A stretch of 64,000 bases of DNA from Lates calcarifer (taxonomy: Eukaryota > Chordata > Actinopteri > Centropomidae), in the NCBI RefSeq assembly GCF_001640805.2, contig NC_066851.1:7238712-7302711 (forward strand), in the 5' to 3' direction. Every line of letters begins with the position of its first letter. Position 1 is the stretch's first letter. Below, in pieces: positions 49,701 to 62,857 of the stretch. Both the position numbers and the translations under genes were made by a program. The notes beneath the pieces were generated by a model. The model worked only from the letters and a program-made list of their open reading frames with translations, was not told the origin of the DNA and did no database searches.

Positions 49701-51052
49701 TATGATTATGCTTCACTTGTTTATCATTTATTAAACTCGTCAGTGAAAGGCTCATCATCGTGATGCAGGCTGGGAGAGGGTACACTTTGAGGAAAAGAAG
49801 AAAATCAAAATGTCAAAGTGTTGTGTTTTATGAGTGATTGATGACTTAGTTTGTGTTTGTGTGTGTGGACATGTGTTTGTGTGTGAGTGGCCATGTGGGA
49901 GGACTGATAATGTGTCAGTCCTGTGTATGTGTATTTTGTAGGGAGGAGAGCCCCTGGCCATCATCATCACTCTTTGTTTTTCTCCCCAACTTTATCTGCC
50001 TCCATAAAATCCCACCACTGACGAAAACATGGAGAGACTCCAGCCTCATCTGTGAAACACAATGCAAAAATATAACAGCTCATGTGTGCATTTGGAACAT
50101 AGGGTGCATTCAATCCTCCCTCACGTAATGCTCTAATGCAGTAAAAGAGCAACACCTAACTTGCATCAGCATATACAGTCTGGTAATATGGTTTCACTTA
50201 GAGCAGCATTGCTCAACCAGGTGGCTACTTGTATGCAAGGGATACTTACACAACTGCCAGGGGCTACATGGAAAGATTGAGAGGTAACTAACATAACAAA
50301 ATCAAAATGATGATTTCAATAAATATACTGAGTCATCAACACCTGAACAACACATATGTGTAAAACTAGTTATTCAAGCAAATAGTTGAAATAAGTAGTT
50401 AGAAGTAATAAATAAATGATTGAAACTGTTAATTTAAAGTAATGAATGAATGGTTGAAATGACCAGTTGGAACTACTCCAACTGAGAGAAGAAATGCAAA
50501 TGTAACCAAACCAACCTAAACTCTGACAGCTCAACTGTATGAAATGTATTTTGTAACAATACTGTGGTAAAACTATAATATACAATGTAATATTCAGTTT
50601 TATATTATTATTAGTCAAGTAATATCCAGTTAAGATGAATTCAAACTAACACATCTGGAACATGACAGGGTTGTGGGGTACTTCTGACAAAAAAGGATGG
50701 TGGAACATTTCCACCGAGCAAAATCAAATCAGACATGCAGTGGAGCTGCAAGGGGGAGGAGGAAGAGAGTGGCAGGAAAATGCAAAAAGAAAGGTCGCGT
50801 TTCATACCTTCATCCATCATCTTTACATTTAGGGCTGCAGACTTTGGGTTTTGGACGTTTTTAGCAATGTGGAGTGGGTGGTAATGGGGCGGGAGAGGTG
50901 CCAGGGGAGTATGTTTGTGTGTGTGTCACAGTGTGCACCAGGGGAGTGTGCACTTTTAAGATAAACGGGTCTGATGAAAGAGGAGCCCTCGGCCTTGCAG
51001 TGGCCCCCTTCATCCATCTGGTGATGTCACCTGCGAGTGTGTGTGTTGGTGA
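46743..51052. other. Non-coding, no gene recognised
   Basis: No exon or repeat boundary recognised apart from the GGTTT array at 49379-49398. A diffuse AATGAATG/TTGAAATGA-like degenerate repetition lies at about 50375-50470. Confidence 0.45.
49379..49398. repeat. (GGTTT)n pentanucleotide array
   Basis: Four GGTTT units. Confidence 0.9.
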
Positions 51053-51074
51053 GTGTGTGTGTGTGTGTGTGTGT
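51053..51074. repeat. (GT)n microsatellite
   Basis: About eleven GT units after a GTGTTGGTGAG lead-in. Confidence 0.9.
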
Positions 51075-52121
51075 GGAATTTCAGTCTATTAAGTGACCCT
51101 GCAGTAGAAGGCCTGTGGGAAGCGAGGAGGGCGGGTGTGGGTTGTCAGGTGGAAGGATGATGCTTCTCAGCTCTCCTCTGCCCCATTTGTGTAAGTATGT
51201 GCACGCTCTCACATGCACACTGAAAGTATGAGGGTATTGTAGGACGAAGCACTTTTCTCAAAGAAAGACCCCACCCATATTCAGCGGGAACCTGGAACCT
51301 CTCCAAACATGGCAGGAGGAAAGGAGAGGAAAAGAAGAAAAAGAGTGGAGGAGACATTTAGGGGCCCAAAGTGCCAAAGGTATCATTACCTTTCCATTTC
51401 ACTTGATGAAACCCATTTGGCTGGGTTAGTTTCACACTCTCAATGGGACCCCGAGGTGAAGGGAGTCTCTGAACAGGATTAGCAAGCTGGAGTGGTCCGC
51501 AGACAGACGGGTGATGAAGAGGAAGAAGAGCCTCTGTGTACTGGCTCCGCCTTTCTCCACAACAAAGGCACGCTGCTTGTTTCTGCAGACTAACGAAGGC
51601 GGGGCTTCATGCTTGGCAGGCAACAGACGTGTGTGTGTGTATATATGTGAGTGTTAATGAGAGAAAGTGTATCTGCACTGAGAGCCAGCCAAGTTGCCAG
51701 TCTGAATGAGAATGAAGGACGATGATTGGACTTGCCAAATTGGAAGGGATATTAAATCTAGGAAGCAAAACCACTTGATAATGAGTTTTTGTAGCTGTGT
51801 GTGTGTGTGTGTGTATAAAAGCGTGCATGTGTGTGAGTGCATGTATGAATGAGTGTGTTTGTGAATGTATGTGTTTGTGTTCACACCTGTGGGCCCTGTC
51901 ATCTTTGCTCCTAATTATCTGCAGCATAAATCAACGGTGGGTGCGTTGCCATGGCAGCCAGCGGTAGGCTGGGTGCTGATGATGGTAGGGAGAGCGCCAG
52001 AGCTATTTCATTAACCTTTAAAGGACTTGGTATTTATTTTAGTAGCAGCACTATGAATATAAATTTGTCATTTTGAAAAGGGAAATGACCAGGTAATAAA
52101 ATGTCTGAGGGCCCTGCTAAG

Positions 52122-52186
52122 GTCTCTCTCTCTCTTTCTTTCCCTCTCTCTCTCTCTCTCTCTCTTTTTCTGTCTCTCTTTCTCTG
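52122..52186. repeat. (CT)n polypyrimidine array
   Basis: CT units with short T interruptions, immediately left of a family A repeat copy. Confidence 0.9.
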
Positions 52187-52210
52187 ACTATGTCACCCTG
52201 TTGGATGCAC

Positions 52211-52635
52211 AGTGGGTCTTCCACTTTGGTCCAAACTCAAATATCTCATCAACTATTGGATGGATTGCCATGAAATCTGGTGTAGACACTATGAAGCTGA
52301 CATTTGCAGTTTTGAGTGTCATGACATGGTGGTACACATTCATGTCCCCTTTTGGATAAATGGTAATAACTGTAGTGATCGACTGATTTTTAATCTAGTT
52401 CAAAATTTTTGCATCTAATATTTTGGTTTATGGCCAACTTTTAATGCTAATTAGCAGATGTTAGCATGCTAACATGCTGAATCAAGATAATGTATGTGGT
52501 AAACATTATCTGATGAATGTCACCACGTTAGCCAGTGTGATTATGAGTACTTGAGCATGCTGACTTTAGCATTTAGCTCAAAGTACTGCTGTCCCTGATT
52601 ACAGACCCAGAGAGCTGTTAGCATTGCTGTAGGCC
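52211..52635 (+). repeat. Dispersed repeat family A, copy 3
   Basis: Blocks in family order: CACTTTGGTCCAAACTCAAA, CAACTATTGGATGGATTGCC, ATGTTAGCATGCTAACATGC, TTTAGCATTTAGCTCAAAGT, GAGAGCTGTTAGCATTGCTG. This is the most complete copy of the 3' part. Confidence 0.75.
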
Positions 52636-55600
52636 ATTTATCTGTCACTCCAGAACTCTTTGTGGTGCTGCATTAAATAGCCCCACATTACCTACATGTT
52701 AATGTTGTTAGCAGTAGATCGCATTGTAGAAACAGTCACTTTGCAACACATCTGGTGGCTGAATCTGCATGCTAACATTTGACAAGTATGAGGCCAATCT
52801 GTTATTGTACATTTCAGGAAATTCAGAAATCCAAGTAATTGGTTTTCATCAATCTTTCAGTTCAAGCAGCGGTCAGCAGCAGCTGACTGCGCCCACAAGG
52901 ATGCAAGGAGGTCAAAGTTCTACTCTAGCAGACATCTGTGCAGGGCTGCTATAAAGCACCAGATACACTATAATGAGGAGGCTCATGTAAAAGCAATTTT
53001 TCTGTGATAACATGAATACAACATTAGATTTGTTCTGAAGACAAATGTACACATTTGCATAGACCTTTGTTAATGACCACAAGGTTTCAGTGATGATAAT
53101 ATGTACCGTGAGATGATAAAAACTTTCCAACCTTCAGACATCAGTTGTTACTTTCTGTATATGTACAGTACTCAGAGCTGCATGTGAAAACTTTATTTTG
53201 GAATCCTTCAGACTGAACATCTGCTCAGCCATGGATGGAGGCCAGCCAGCAATCTCTGCATCCTGTACTGTAAAGAAAAATTGGAGAAGTCAGAGAAAAC
53301 AGAGGGAGGAGGGAAAACAGCCTTATAAAAGACACCTGAGATTCATGACTGAATGTATTAAACTGAACATGTAGTATCATAAAAAAAAAAAGTAATGGTG
53401 GCCAGAATTCTCCTGTGCATGTATTCGATTCTTCTGTCTAGGAAGAACATCACCAGGAGCAGACAAAAAGCCAGCATTTGCAGTAACGCCTCAGGGGCAA
53501 CAAGGGCAAAGGAGAAGGGTCTCTTTGTGTGCTGGGGATATGGTCCTTTTGGCTGTGATTGGCTGGTTAAAAAGAGCATTCTCCAGATGTCTCAGCAGTA
53601 AGTGGAGCCTCTGTAACCACTGGTAATTCAATTGTGCCACATGATTTCTTGGTGAGTAATCCACAAATAGGCACTCAGTGAAAACAGCTTGGCATCCAGG
53701 CCTAATGAGCCAGAGGTAGCGTGGAGGAGGGATAGGAGGAGGGGGGTGATGTGTTGAGAGGACAGAGAGGAGGCAAAAGAGGGACTCGGGTGGTGGTGGT
53801 GGGGTTTTGGGAGGGTGGGAAATAAAGATTTTATGCAGAACAGGCTGAAAGTGAAGAAAGGAATGTGAGGGAGAGAGACATGAAAAAACAGATGATTCAG
53901 ATCAGTGCGGCCTGTGGAAGGAACCGCATCAATGGCCAGAGAACAGAACTGGTCAGAGAACCAACTAAAAAATTTGGCATGATGAAACTGTGGCACTGGT
54001 TTTCATGGGTGTGATGCAACAGATTGTCATTGAAAATCAGAGCAGATGAGACTCAGCTCACTCACCAGGCATAAGACGTTAAATGACAAAAAGCATGCGC
54101 TCGCGCACACACACACACACACACACACTGCTGCTTCAACCGCAGCCATGTGTAGAGCCATGAAGCTCTGACTGTGAGGGCTATGGTGGTGTGGATCTGG
54201 ATTGTTTCAAGCAAAGAAAGTCCTTTCTGAGGCAGCCAAGAGATGACACCCCCTCCCTCCATGGTTTCTCTCCAGCACATTCAGAGGCTGACGAGGACTC
54301 TCATTCATACAACCGGGCGAAGAAACACAAAAAGGAGTCGTGGAATCCCACGGAAATGGTTGATGTTGATGGCTCTTGGCCTACTTCAAACTGGCCTTGA
54401 TTGGTGCCAAACTACTGATATCCAAACTCATCCAAAGACCAGAATTTTTTTCCCACGAAAGGAGACAGAGGTGTGTGAAGGGAGTGAGTCCTGACATTGG
54501 CTGAACTTATACAGAACTGTAAGGCAACATTGGCAGGATTCCCAGCGATGATTATTTCAAAACAACATATCCAAGTGATCGCCTCAGGGCTGTATGGAAG
54601 AGTACAGGGCGGTGGGTGTTGTTAATTTGTACCCACTGTTACACGAAAATGTGCGACTCCAAATGGACCAGTGGAGAGGAAAGAAAGGCACAGTTTCCAT
54701 AGTAACCATTTTCAGACTAAGTGGTTGTCTGCGTTCACTTTCAGTTTTCTGTTGATTTGCTCTCTTTTTCTCCATTTCTCTCTAAGTTTCCTTTTTTTTC
54801 AGATTAAATCAACCACCAACAAGTTTAGTAAATAAACAGTGCAAAGGTGAGAATTTGACAGCATTCAGTAAAATTTAAAGAGAAGAAATGAGAGGAGGAT
54901 AAGGGGCATTTCTCTACAGGATTCACACAAATACACATGGAGAATCAAAAAAAACATTGACAAACAAAAACCACAGAATAACCAACTCAAACAAGTAAAG
55001 AAAATTCCAAATCCAGACACACACCTGGGAAAAAAAGCTCTCAGTGGCACGAATATGGAGGGGCGACGTGGCACAACTAAATCGAGACATGCAGCGGCAC
55101 AACTATTCCTGCCCTATATTTCATATTTAATCTGCTGTGCTGGAGGATTTCTTGGCCCAGTGCACTGTGTAATCTTGTCGAGGGGCAGATGGCACTCTCT
55201 CACTGTCAATCGGATCCCCTGGATTGGGACGGTGGAGGAGGAGAGTTCTCCAGGGGTCGCCAGCAGCCGCGCCAGGATCAGCAGGTTTGGCTGACCAGCA
55301 GCAACATCAGCGGCGTGGAAGCAGACAGGCTCTTCACCTTTTTTTTTTCCAAGGCTAAGCCCAGACCTAGAAATGACTTTCAGCACAGGGGTTGACATTG
55401 GACACAATTGCAGGCTAGGATTAGGATTAGCACAGGCCTGTCTTATTCCCTCTTACTTCTCACACAAACACATACACACCTCTTAGATTCTCTCTATCTC
55501 CTCTACACACAGTCAGGTTGCTGTTTTGTATGGTTGCCTGAGGAAAGATGCATTATCCACTCCAGACAGAAGAGATAATGAAATCCTAGTGGCCACTTGC

Positions 55601-55735
55601 CATTGTCTTGGGCCAGTTAAGGAGTCTTTGTTATGAAAAAAAGAGTTTAGATATACTGTAGATATTTGTGCATCGGCAGAGTGAAACCTGAACACACACA
55701 CACGCAGACATTTTTGGAAGACTATTTGTTTAATT
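52636..55735. other. Non-coding, no gene recognised
   Basis: Contains a CA array at 54106-54128 and a 97-codon minus-strand frame at 55114-55407 whose only possible acceptor lacks a pyrimidine tract. A G-rich GGTGGTGG patch lies at about 53785-53820. Confidence 0.45.
54106..54128. repeat. (CA)n microsatellite
   Basis: About eleven CA units. Confidence 0.9.
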
Positions 55736-56350
55736 CAGTCTACAACTAAGCTAGCAGCTCTGTGTTTGTAAATGCTAATGCTAACATGCTCACAGTAACA
55801 AAGATAACATGCTGTTGTTTAGCTGGCACAGCATTTTCTTTGTTTGCCAACATTCAACCAAAAGTTCAGCTGAGGCTTTTGAGAATGTCATTAGTTTTTC
55901 AGATATTTAGTCATGACCCGAAATATTGCACAAACTGAAACTTTGACTCATTGATGGCACTATGACCAATTTAGAGATCATCAGTGATCCATTCTGAGCG
56001 GGGAAATAAATGTATAGACCACATTTCATGGAAATTCATGTTAAAGTTCAACATTTTGGGAAATGAACCTATTCTGTTTTTTGCTGACAGTTAGATGAGA
56101 GGTTTGACACCATTCCCATGCCTGTATGCTAAATACTAAGCTGCCTGCCATTGTAATCGCTGTTTAACGGGGAGTAATGTGCCAGACTACTTCTTGGTCG
56201 GGACCAGTTGCCCGGCACCAGCAAAGACTTCAGAAAATTACTGCTCCCAACCAAGAAATAGGCTGGTGGATTTAACAAATGAGATATGAAATGGACCAAC
56301 TGACCAACATCAGCATCCCCAGAGCCATAGCCACCAGCATGGCTAAAAAG
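55736..56350 (-). repeat. Dispersed repeat family A, copy 4, interrupted by a family B element
   Basis: Reverse-complement family A blocks run from CTAGCAGCTCTGTGTTTGTA through ACATTTCATGG to 56040. They resume after the insertion at about 56269 with GAGATATGAAATGGACC, CCCAGAGCCATAGCC and AGCATGGCTAAAAAG. The two halves are in the correct order and orientation for one copy split by an insertion. Confidence 0.75.
56041..56268. mobile_element. Family B element nested in family A (right end lost)
   Basis: Starts TTAAAGTTCAACATTTTGGG and continues CAGTTAGATGAGAGG, CACCATTCCCATG and GTGCCAGACTACTTCTTGG, a family B end plus part of the centre. The mirrored right terminus is missing; it stops after CCAAGAAATAGGCTGGTGG. 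Confidence 0.7.
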
Positions 56351-57709
56351 TAGAGAGTCACATCATGAAACCAATGAAGGAGAACAGTATGCCTAAAAAA
56401 AAAATGAAAATGTTGAAAAACAGGAAGAAAAATCATATCACTGACAGAAAGTATGGGAGACGGGTCTATTTTGAACTACTAAACTTAGTCCAGCAAAAGT
56501 CCTTACCAGACCCTTCGCCTCGTCTCAAGGGAGCATTCTGCAGTGATTTCCCTCTTGGATGCTGCAATTTAAAAGGCAGATTTATGTAACAGGCTAGCTA
56601 GTGTCGGCTTTTATTCATAGAATAATGGAGACTACCGTGAAGTTTTGACAGTCTAATTTGCATGGCTGCACACAGTCAAACTCGGCTCGTCCTCGCCTCT
56701 CCACCGCCACCAAAACAATCTCACCTTCAATTACCAGACATCGGATGAGAGGAGGGAGTGTGTGGTCCTCTGATTAGACCAGGGAGGGAGGGAGACAGAG
56801 AGAGACAGAGAGAGAGAGATGAATGGGTCCGTTGGTTTCCTGGAGCAGTGGAGAGGACTGAGAATAAATGAATGAACGAATGATTGGGACAGTAATGAAA
56901 AGAGGGGGAGGGAGAGGGGACGGAAGGGAACAGAACATTCAGAGTGGTTGGTCTGGACGTTAAAAGAATGGGAGACAAAGATAAAATGAACACAGCTGAG
57001 TTGGAGGCTGAGGGCTTTGTGTGCAACTGTGCCTGCTGGGTTCTTCTGGGAATAGGTGGTTTCTCAAGAATTTTGAGGAGTTTTAAAAGAGTTTTAAAAA
57101 TCTGACCCCACTGTGAAATGACTCACACATCTTTTATTAGCACTGGGAACCTGCTGAGAGATTTAAAGCATGATTATAACCCAAACTAAATGGATAAAAA
57201 AGCTGAAGCTCATCATATTTCAGTGTGTAAAAGAAATTCTAACGCTGAGTGCCACAAGTGCTGTGCAAAGACAATAATTAATCTGAGGAACAAATATAAA
57301 GACACTGATTTCTATCTGAAAAAAACTGGAGAGGACACATTTCATGGCTTTGTGCTGATGACCTTCAGTCTGATATAGAGTATAATAATCTCACATAATT
57401 GTGATGGTTCCAACTGATCAAAGAATCATCCACTGCTCAATTAAAGAGACACTTTACCAGTAACCCTGATGATGTCATTGGGGTCATCTCAGCTTGAAGT
57501 AGGAGATGTATAATGCAAAGCCTGTATTACAAACTGGTGTATTTTGTATAGATTCTTTTGTTATACCAAGTGTGGAGGGATAAAACAAAAGACTCTATCC
57601 AGTTGTGGCATAGGAAATTATTTTTTTGTAGCTTGGCCCATACAAGAGGCTACAAGTCAGGGTTTCTCCAGGTTTTTTTTCTAGTCAGAGTCTCTCAAGG
57701 TCTTCATCT
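56351..57709. other. Non-coding, no gene recognised
   Basis: Between two repeat insertions. A purine-rich GAGAGACAGAGAG tract lies at about 56780-56820; otherwise unique. Confidence 0.45.
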
Positions 57710-58067
57710 TTAAAGAATAGTTTGAATTGATTAGCTTAGCTTAGCACAAAGATTAGTGATGGGGGAAACAGCTAGCCTGGTACTATCCAAAAGTAACAAA
57801 TATCTACTAGTGGATCTAAAGCTCACTAAATAACATCTAAAAACAACAAATTGTGGTTTTATGGGGGGGTATGTGTGAACATCCAGAAAACCAGCACAAA
57901 TTTAAGGAACGTGCTTACTGGCAGATTTTGTTACCTTTAGACATATCCAGGCTAGCTGTCTCCTCCTATTTCCATTCTTTATGCCAAGCTAAGCTAACTG
58001 GCTGCTGGCTGTAGCTTCATATTTACCATACCAAGTGGTTTCTGCAAATGTCAAACTACTGCTTTAA
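57710..58067. mobile_element. Family B TIR element, short copy
   Basis: Left end TTAAAGAATAGTTTGAATTG and right end TCAAACTACTGCTTTAA are inverted copies of each other. Internal blocks (AGCTTAGCTTAGCACAAAG, GGGGGAAACAGCTAGCCTGG, TGTGGTTTTATGGGGGG, CTAAGCTAACTGGCTGCTGG) are family B. At 358 bases it is internally deleted relative to the 15.6-kb copy. Confidence 0.75.
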
Positions 58068-61000
58068 TGGAAGTGAAAAAGTAAATCACCAGTACCCCTT
58101 TAAAAAGCAAGAGGTTTCAAACCTGACCGCTCTCATACTATAATATGTGTGCAGACCTGTGCAGACTCAGACTCTACACAGTCTTGAGAATCAGTCATTA
58201 TGGCGAACTCTGGCTTATAATCAGGTTTAAAACAAAACCACATACCACCATAGCTCCTGTTCACACAAAGTGCCGATAGAAATATGGACACACAATGTGC
58301 TGTTTAAAAACTTTATAAGACAACTGCTGCTCACTTTCCCATATGATGGCAGAGAGATAGAGACACACACACAGAAGAGAAAGACAGAGAAAGATGTAAA
58401 GAATAGCGAGAGGTTGTTCGACTAAACATTTGCTTTGGCAGGCCTGGAGTAGAGGGGCGGTGTTCTACTAGTCCCCTGACATGCATCCAGAGGAGCCCCT
58501 CTGTCTTGACCATAAATCTGAATGGAGTGGGAGTTATCATGCTCTCCCCCTGCCGTCCCCTCCCCAACTAAACCCCGCATTCCTCCCAGACACCGCTTCA
58601 TACAAACAAAGTGGCCAGTTCCCACCGCTCGACATTGGGAAAGGCGATGGTTTGTCATGGAAAAATCCTGAGGCATCTCAAGAGTCTTTTTTTTTTTCCT
58701 TTCCCCCCACATGGATCAACACTTAGCCTGGTGGCTGCATTTTCTCTCTTTGTGGCAGAGAGTAAACTATGTTGGACATGTAGTTCACACATAGATGTCA
58801 GTTCCTATCAGGCAGAGAGTACAACTAACTGTCAGGATGAATGAAGTACACACACATAAAATTTAATGTGCAAAATGTTGCACTAATGTTAAAGTTGAAT
58901 GAAATACACAGAGCATAATTCATGCCTAAAAACATACACACCCTGCATGAAAGGACAAAGATGCAGGGACACACACACACACACATGAAATGGGTGTGAA
59001 TTTGGAGGCCAGTCGTTATAGAAAACCCTGGTAACACATTCCATAAGAGTCTGCCTCCTCCCTCAAAGGGAGTCTTTTGTGCTTATTGAAAGGCAGAGGG
59101 GTTACAGGGTTTCTCCCTTTAGGGTGCCGAGAATAATGCTTGCTCTCAAGACAATGACCTCATCCTGACTCTCTCTGTGTATGCATTTGTGTGTGTGTTT
59201 GAGAGTGTGTGTGTGTATGAGACTCGGTTTGCATCTATGACAGTACACGTGTGTGGACCAGGAAAGGAGAGAGAGAAAGTGAGAGAGAGGCAGAAAGAAA
59301 GAAAGAGGAAGCGTTCGGTCGAGGATGGATTACGAGGGGAAAGGGGGGTGGCTGTAGAGAGCCTCACGGGGGAAGTATTTCTCTCACCAGCCTGATTGGC
59401 ATCCACCCCCCACCCTCCACCCCCCATTGTCCATCCAAGGTGAAATGATCTGTACATGACATTGGTGAGAGCCTGTGGTAATGTAAAACACACACACACA
59501 CACACACATACACACAACAGCGCCAAGCCCAGGGAGCAGTGGGCTTCAACAGGAAATTCCTTTACAGACTTTCTGCTGACTAAGGCCTCTGAGTGGGAAC
59601 AGAGCAAGAAAGAATGTAATGTATATGGTGTCTGTGTTGTTTGGGGTCCGGTTAGGGCAGCATATGCACAAGCCATTAGCACGTGGGTGAGAGGGTGCAG
59701 GTTTCAGAATAAAAGAGCAGTCGTATCAAGAAATAAGTAGGTAAACGTGGTTAAGTTATTTTGTCCTTGGGAGACGACTGTAGTGTCATTACAGCCACAA
59801 AAAACACAGGCTCTTGTGTTTAAAGTGGTAAATTTTATTCGGCTGATCTTTTTGATTTCATCCATCAACATAATTGCAGGAGATCAAGGTTCAAGGTTGT
59901 GTTTATTCATCCATAAAATTGTGGAAATTTCAGAGGGAGATTGGCATCTAATATGAATTGCCCTTTGTACCCATGCTATGTTAGCCTTGACACCGGTGGA
60001 ATGGACTGATGGTCATGCATCAAAATAACAACCTCATCTAACCACTGTCATCATTCCAGCTTACGACCACACCCACCATACACCCTCCCCACTGTGTGTG
60101 TGTAGACAGTAGACAGTGGCCATCTTTACAGGCAGCGTCCATGTTGCAGAGCCGGCACGCCGTACAGGTGTCCCTCCACTGTGACCTACATTAGCCCAGC
60201 TGATGCCACCACAAAGACCCAATCAACATTTCAGTGACTCTTCTCTAGAGGCATCCACTGAGGGGGAAATCTAGGAGAGAATCTGTTTGAAAACGGGAGG
60301 AAAATTTCAGAAATGAGGTTATTAATGCAACTGATGATGAACAATGGTAGGTGAGAGAAACATGTGGCCAGTCCACGTCTGTGAGATGGATGCTGCAGCT
60401 GAAAGAAAAGGAGTGGCAGGTTGTCACCGGGGCTGCCCAAAAGGACCAACAGCACCATCAGGTGACTCATTCTTAAAACTGCAGGTATTTTTTCAGTTGT
60501 GGTTCCAAAGTTTCCAAAGATACCAAAAAATGCCTTGCTGAATTATGGGGGAATGTGTTTAAAATGATGCACAGGAAAACTACAATATCTCCATGTGATG
60601 ATATGGTGCAGCCATCACTGGTGTGAACTATACCTCAGCTTCAATGAAAAGTTGGAACAGCTGATACAGAACAGTGTATGTATGATACTATGAGAAAGTA
60701 TGGAATTGGAGGATTTTTCCAACATTTCATAATGACAACTGAGCACAAAGTTAAGAGTTCAACAAACCACAAGTTGTAATATATAAATAAAGTTGTAATT
60801 TTAATCCTTATCTGTATTTGTTCAAAGTGCTGTTCCTCTGTAAACTCCCCACCCGCAGACAGCTATGTAATTCTGTATGGGGGCACGAATAGCAATAAAC
60901 CTCCTCTCAGGTACTGTCATCTCCTAGGAGACCATATTCTAAAACATATTATTTTGGTAGTTATCAAGTAGTAGTATTGGGGAAAAAAAATCTTTTAAGT

Positions 61001-61844
61001 TTTTACTTCCACTGTGACATTTCAAAAATCAATGGACCCGTTGTTTCCACAGTCAAAGACAAACAACTGAGTTGCTGAGCACATTAGGTGGTGGTTTGAG
61101 TGAAGTGTTTTGGTATGAGTGGTGATTTCCTGTGCATTGCTCACACTGTAATTGAAGATACTCCACTAATTATAATGTTTTTGTAGCCTAGTTTTGATGC
61201 CAGACAGGTTTTTCCTTTTAACAGCAAAATGGCCGAACTGGATTATTTTGTAATGCAAGACGCTGAGTCCATTAGCCATGAATCCTTTAATGACAACGAT
61301 CATTTGAAAAATATAGTGAAATACTCGACTTAAAAAAGAACTCTGACAGCTTTGAAAACAGATGTGTGAACAGCTCTGATTAGTTCAAAGTGTGAATCTG
61401 AAGGGAATACACTGCCGAGAATTATAGACATGCAACACATCGTCAGAACACAAAAACCTGAAGAACAAGCCAATGTCTTGACCAAAAAACATACAACTCA
61501 ACATTAACTATCTGCACAATGTTTTGCATAATGTTATTGCACAGACATGCAATCCAAAGCACATAATACAATAATTAAGCATTTATTTTAGTATAAATAT
61601 TACACCTCTAGGCTTATTTTTTTCTCAGCTACATTACAGATGATGGAAAAAAAAACCATGAAAGCATGGAGCGTGCCCACATTGCTCATTTGTCTACTTG
61701 GCACACTGCCTGCTGAGCTATTTTGTTCCAAACGTGGGTCGACAGAGAAACTTAAAACGTCACAGATTTGTCATTGTCTCCTATTGATGTAAATACCAAG
61801 AGATCCTACCCTCAATCTCAAACCAAAGAATCCAGTATCACGTC
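58068..61844. other. Non-coding, downstream of bsdc1, no gene recognised
   Basis: Contains a CA array at 59489-59508, GT-rich sequence at about 59190-59215 and a GAAAGA-rich purine patch at about 59265-59310. GATCAAGGTTCAAGGTTG at about 59881 followed by TTTATTCATCCAT resembles the reverse of a LINE 3' tail, but is too short to call. Confidence 0.45.
59489..59508. repeat. (CA)n microsatellite
   Basis: About ten CA units. Confidence 0.9.
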
Positions 61845-62857
61845 ACCAGGACCAGTTGTCTTTATTAAGTCAAATATGACTTCTCTCTTAATGAGTGATA
61901 GTTAATGAACTTCCTCTACCCAAGTAAGACAGACAGAAGTGAAACATTTTTTAAAAAAATGACAAAAACAACATGTAGTCTGCAACAAGCTCATATGCTC
62001 AAATCAATCACCATGACAGAGAAAGGGGGGAAAGAACTAATAATGACATATTAGCTGGTTGTGTTTCAGATGACTGACTTGTAACAAAAACATTTGGATA
62101 ACATTACCACACTACTGTGTGTTTTACAAGGCCATATATCTAGATTTGGGAGTGAATCCAAAATGAAAAGTGCTCTGTAAATGAAGGCCAAAATGTTTTT
62201 TTGTTTGTTTTTTTTTTTTCATTTTGAAGATTCACTTGCATAATAAAGACGAGAAAGAAAGAAAGCGGGGCACAGGTGGAATCAAATAAATTACCGTCGT
62301 TCAAAAATCACTTGCGGAGTATTTCATCTTAGAAAGGTTAGAAGCAGCATTACAGTTTATGGCTATTGTGCAGCCTGCAGTTAAGTCATTGCCCAACTTG
62401 AAATACACTCGCAACGCACATGATGTATTTAATGGCATAAAGAAAAAGGAAAAACAGCTCCTCTCTTGCTGTTGCGAAACATTTCACATTCTGACTTGTC
62501 ACTGTGTGTCCCCAAGCTTTAAGGTCAGAATGATAACAACCTCTGTCTATTACTAGTGTCATAGGCTCTAAGTCAGAAGTTACTCCAGGAAATAACCAAG
62601 ACCTGAGTTATAACCCTCGCTAACGGCCTATCTGCACTAAACTGACAGCTGACGGAGCAGTCTAATTCTTATTGCCTTGGTCTTCCCGTTGCTCTTTTCA
62701 ACAGGTTTCCCAATATGGTCCAAACCCGCCAGAAAAATCCCCTACTGACAATCATGACATGGTGACAGTGTGGACAAAGAGTTAAAACACGTTAAGCATG
62801 GTTCGTCTGCCGAGAACTAGCTTTAATGGCGGGACAGAGTTCGTGTTGCAGCGGTTC
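61845..62857 (-). other. bsdc1: Probable 3' untranslated region of bsdc1
   Basis: The sequence to the left of the bsdc1 stop codon has no further coding signal. On the minus strand an AATAAA at 61866-61861 is followed by a GT-rich stretch (TGGTCCTGGTGACGTG), the usual layout of a vertebrate polyadenylation site. This implies a 3' UTR of about 1 kb. A second AATAAA on the same strand at 61587-61582 could give a longer form. The left boundary is inferred only. The stretch includes a T-rich tract at about 62195-62220 and a short GAAA repeat at about 62250-62264. Confidence 0.55.
61861..61866 (-). promoter_or_regulatory. Candidate polyadenylation signal for bsdc1
   Basis: Canonical AATAAA on the minus strand, about 990 bases after the stop codon. 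GT-rich sequence begins within about 10-30 bases downstream, where a downstream element is expected. An alternative AATAAA lies at 61587-61582. Confidence 0.5.

Noticed and set aside
55114..55407. 97-codon minus-strand frame with balanced composition
   Set aside because: The only nearby AG follows a poly-A run and not a pyrimidine tract, and no family is recognised.
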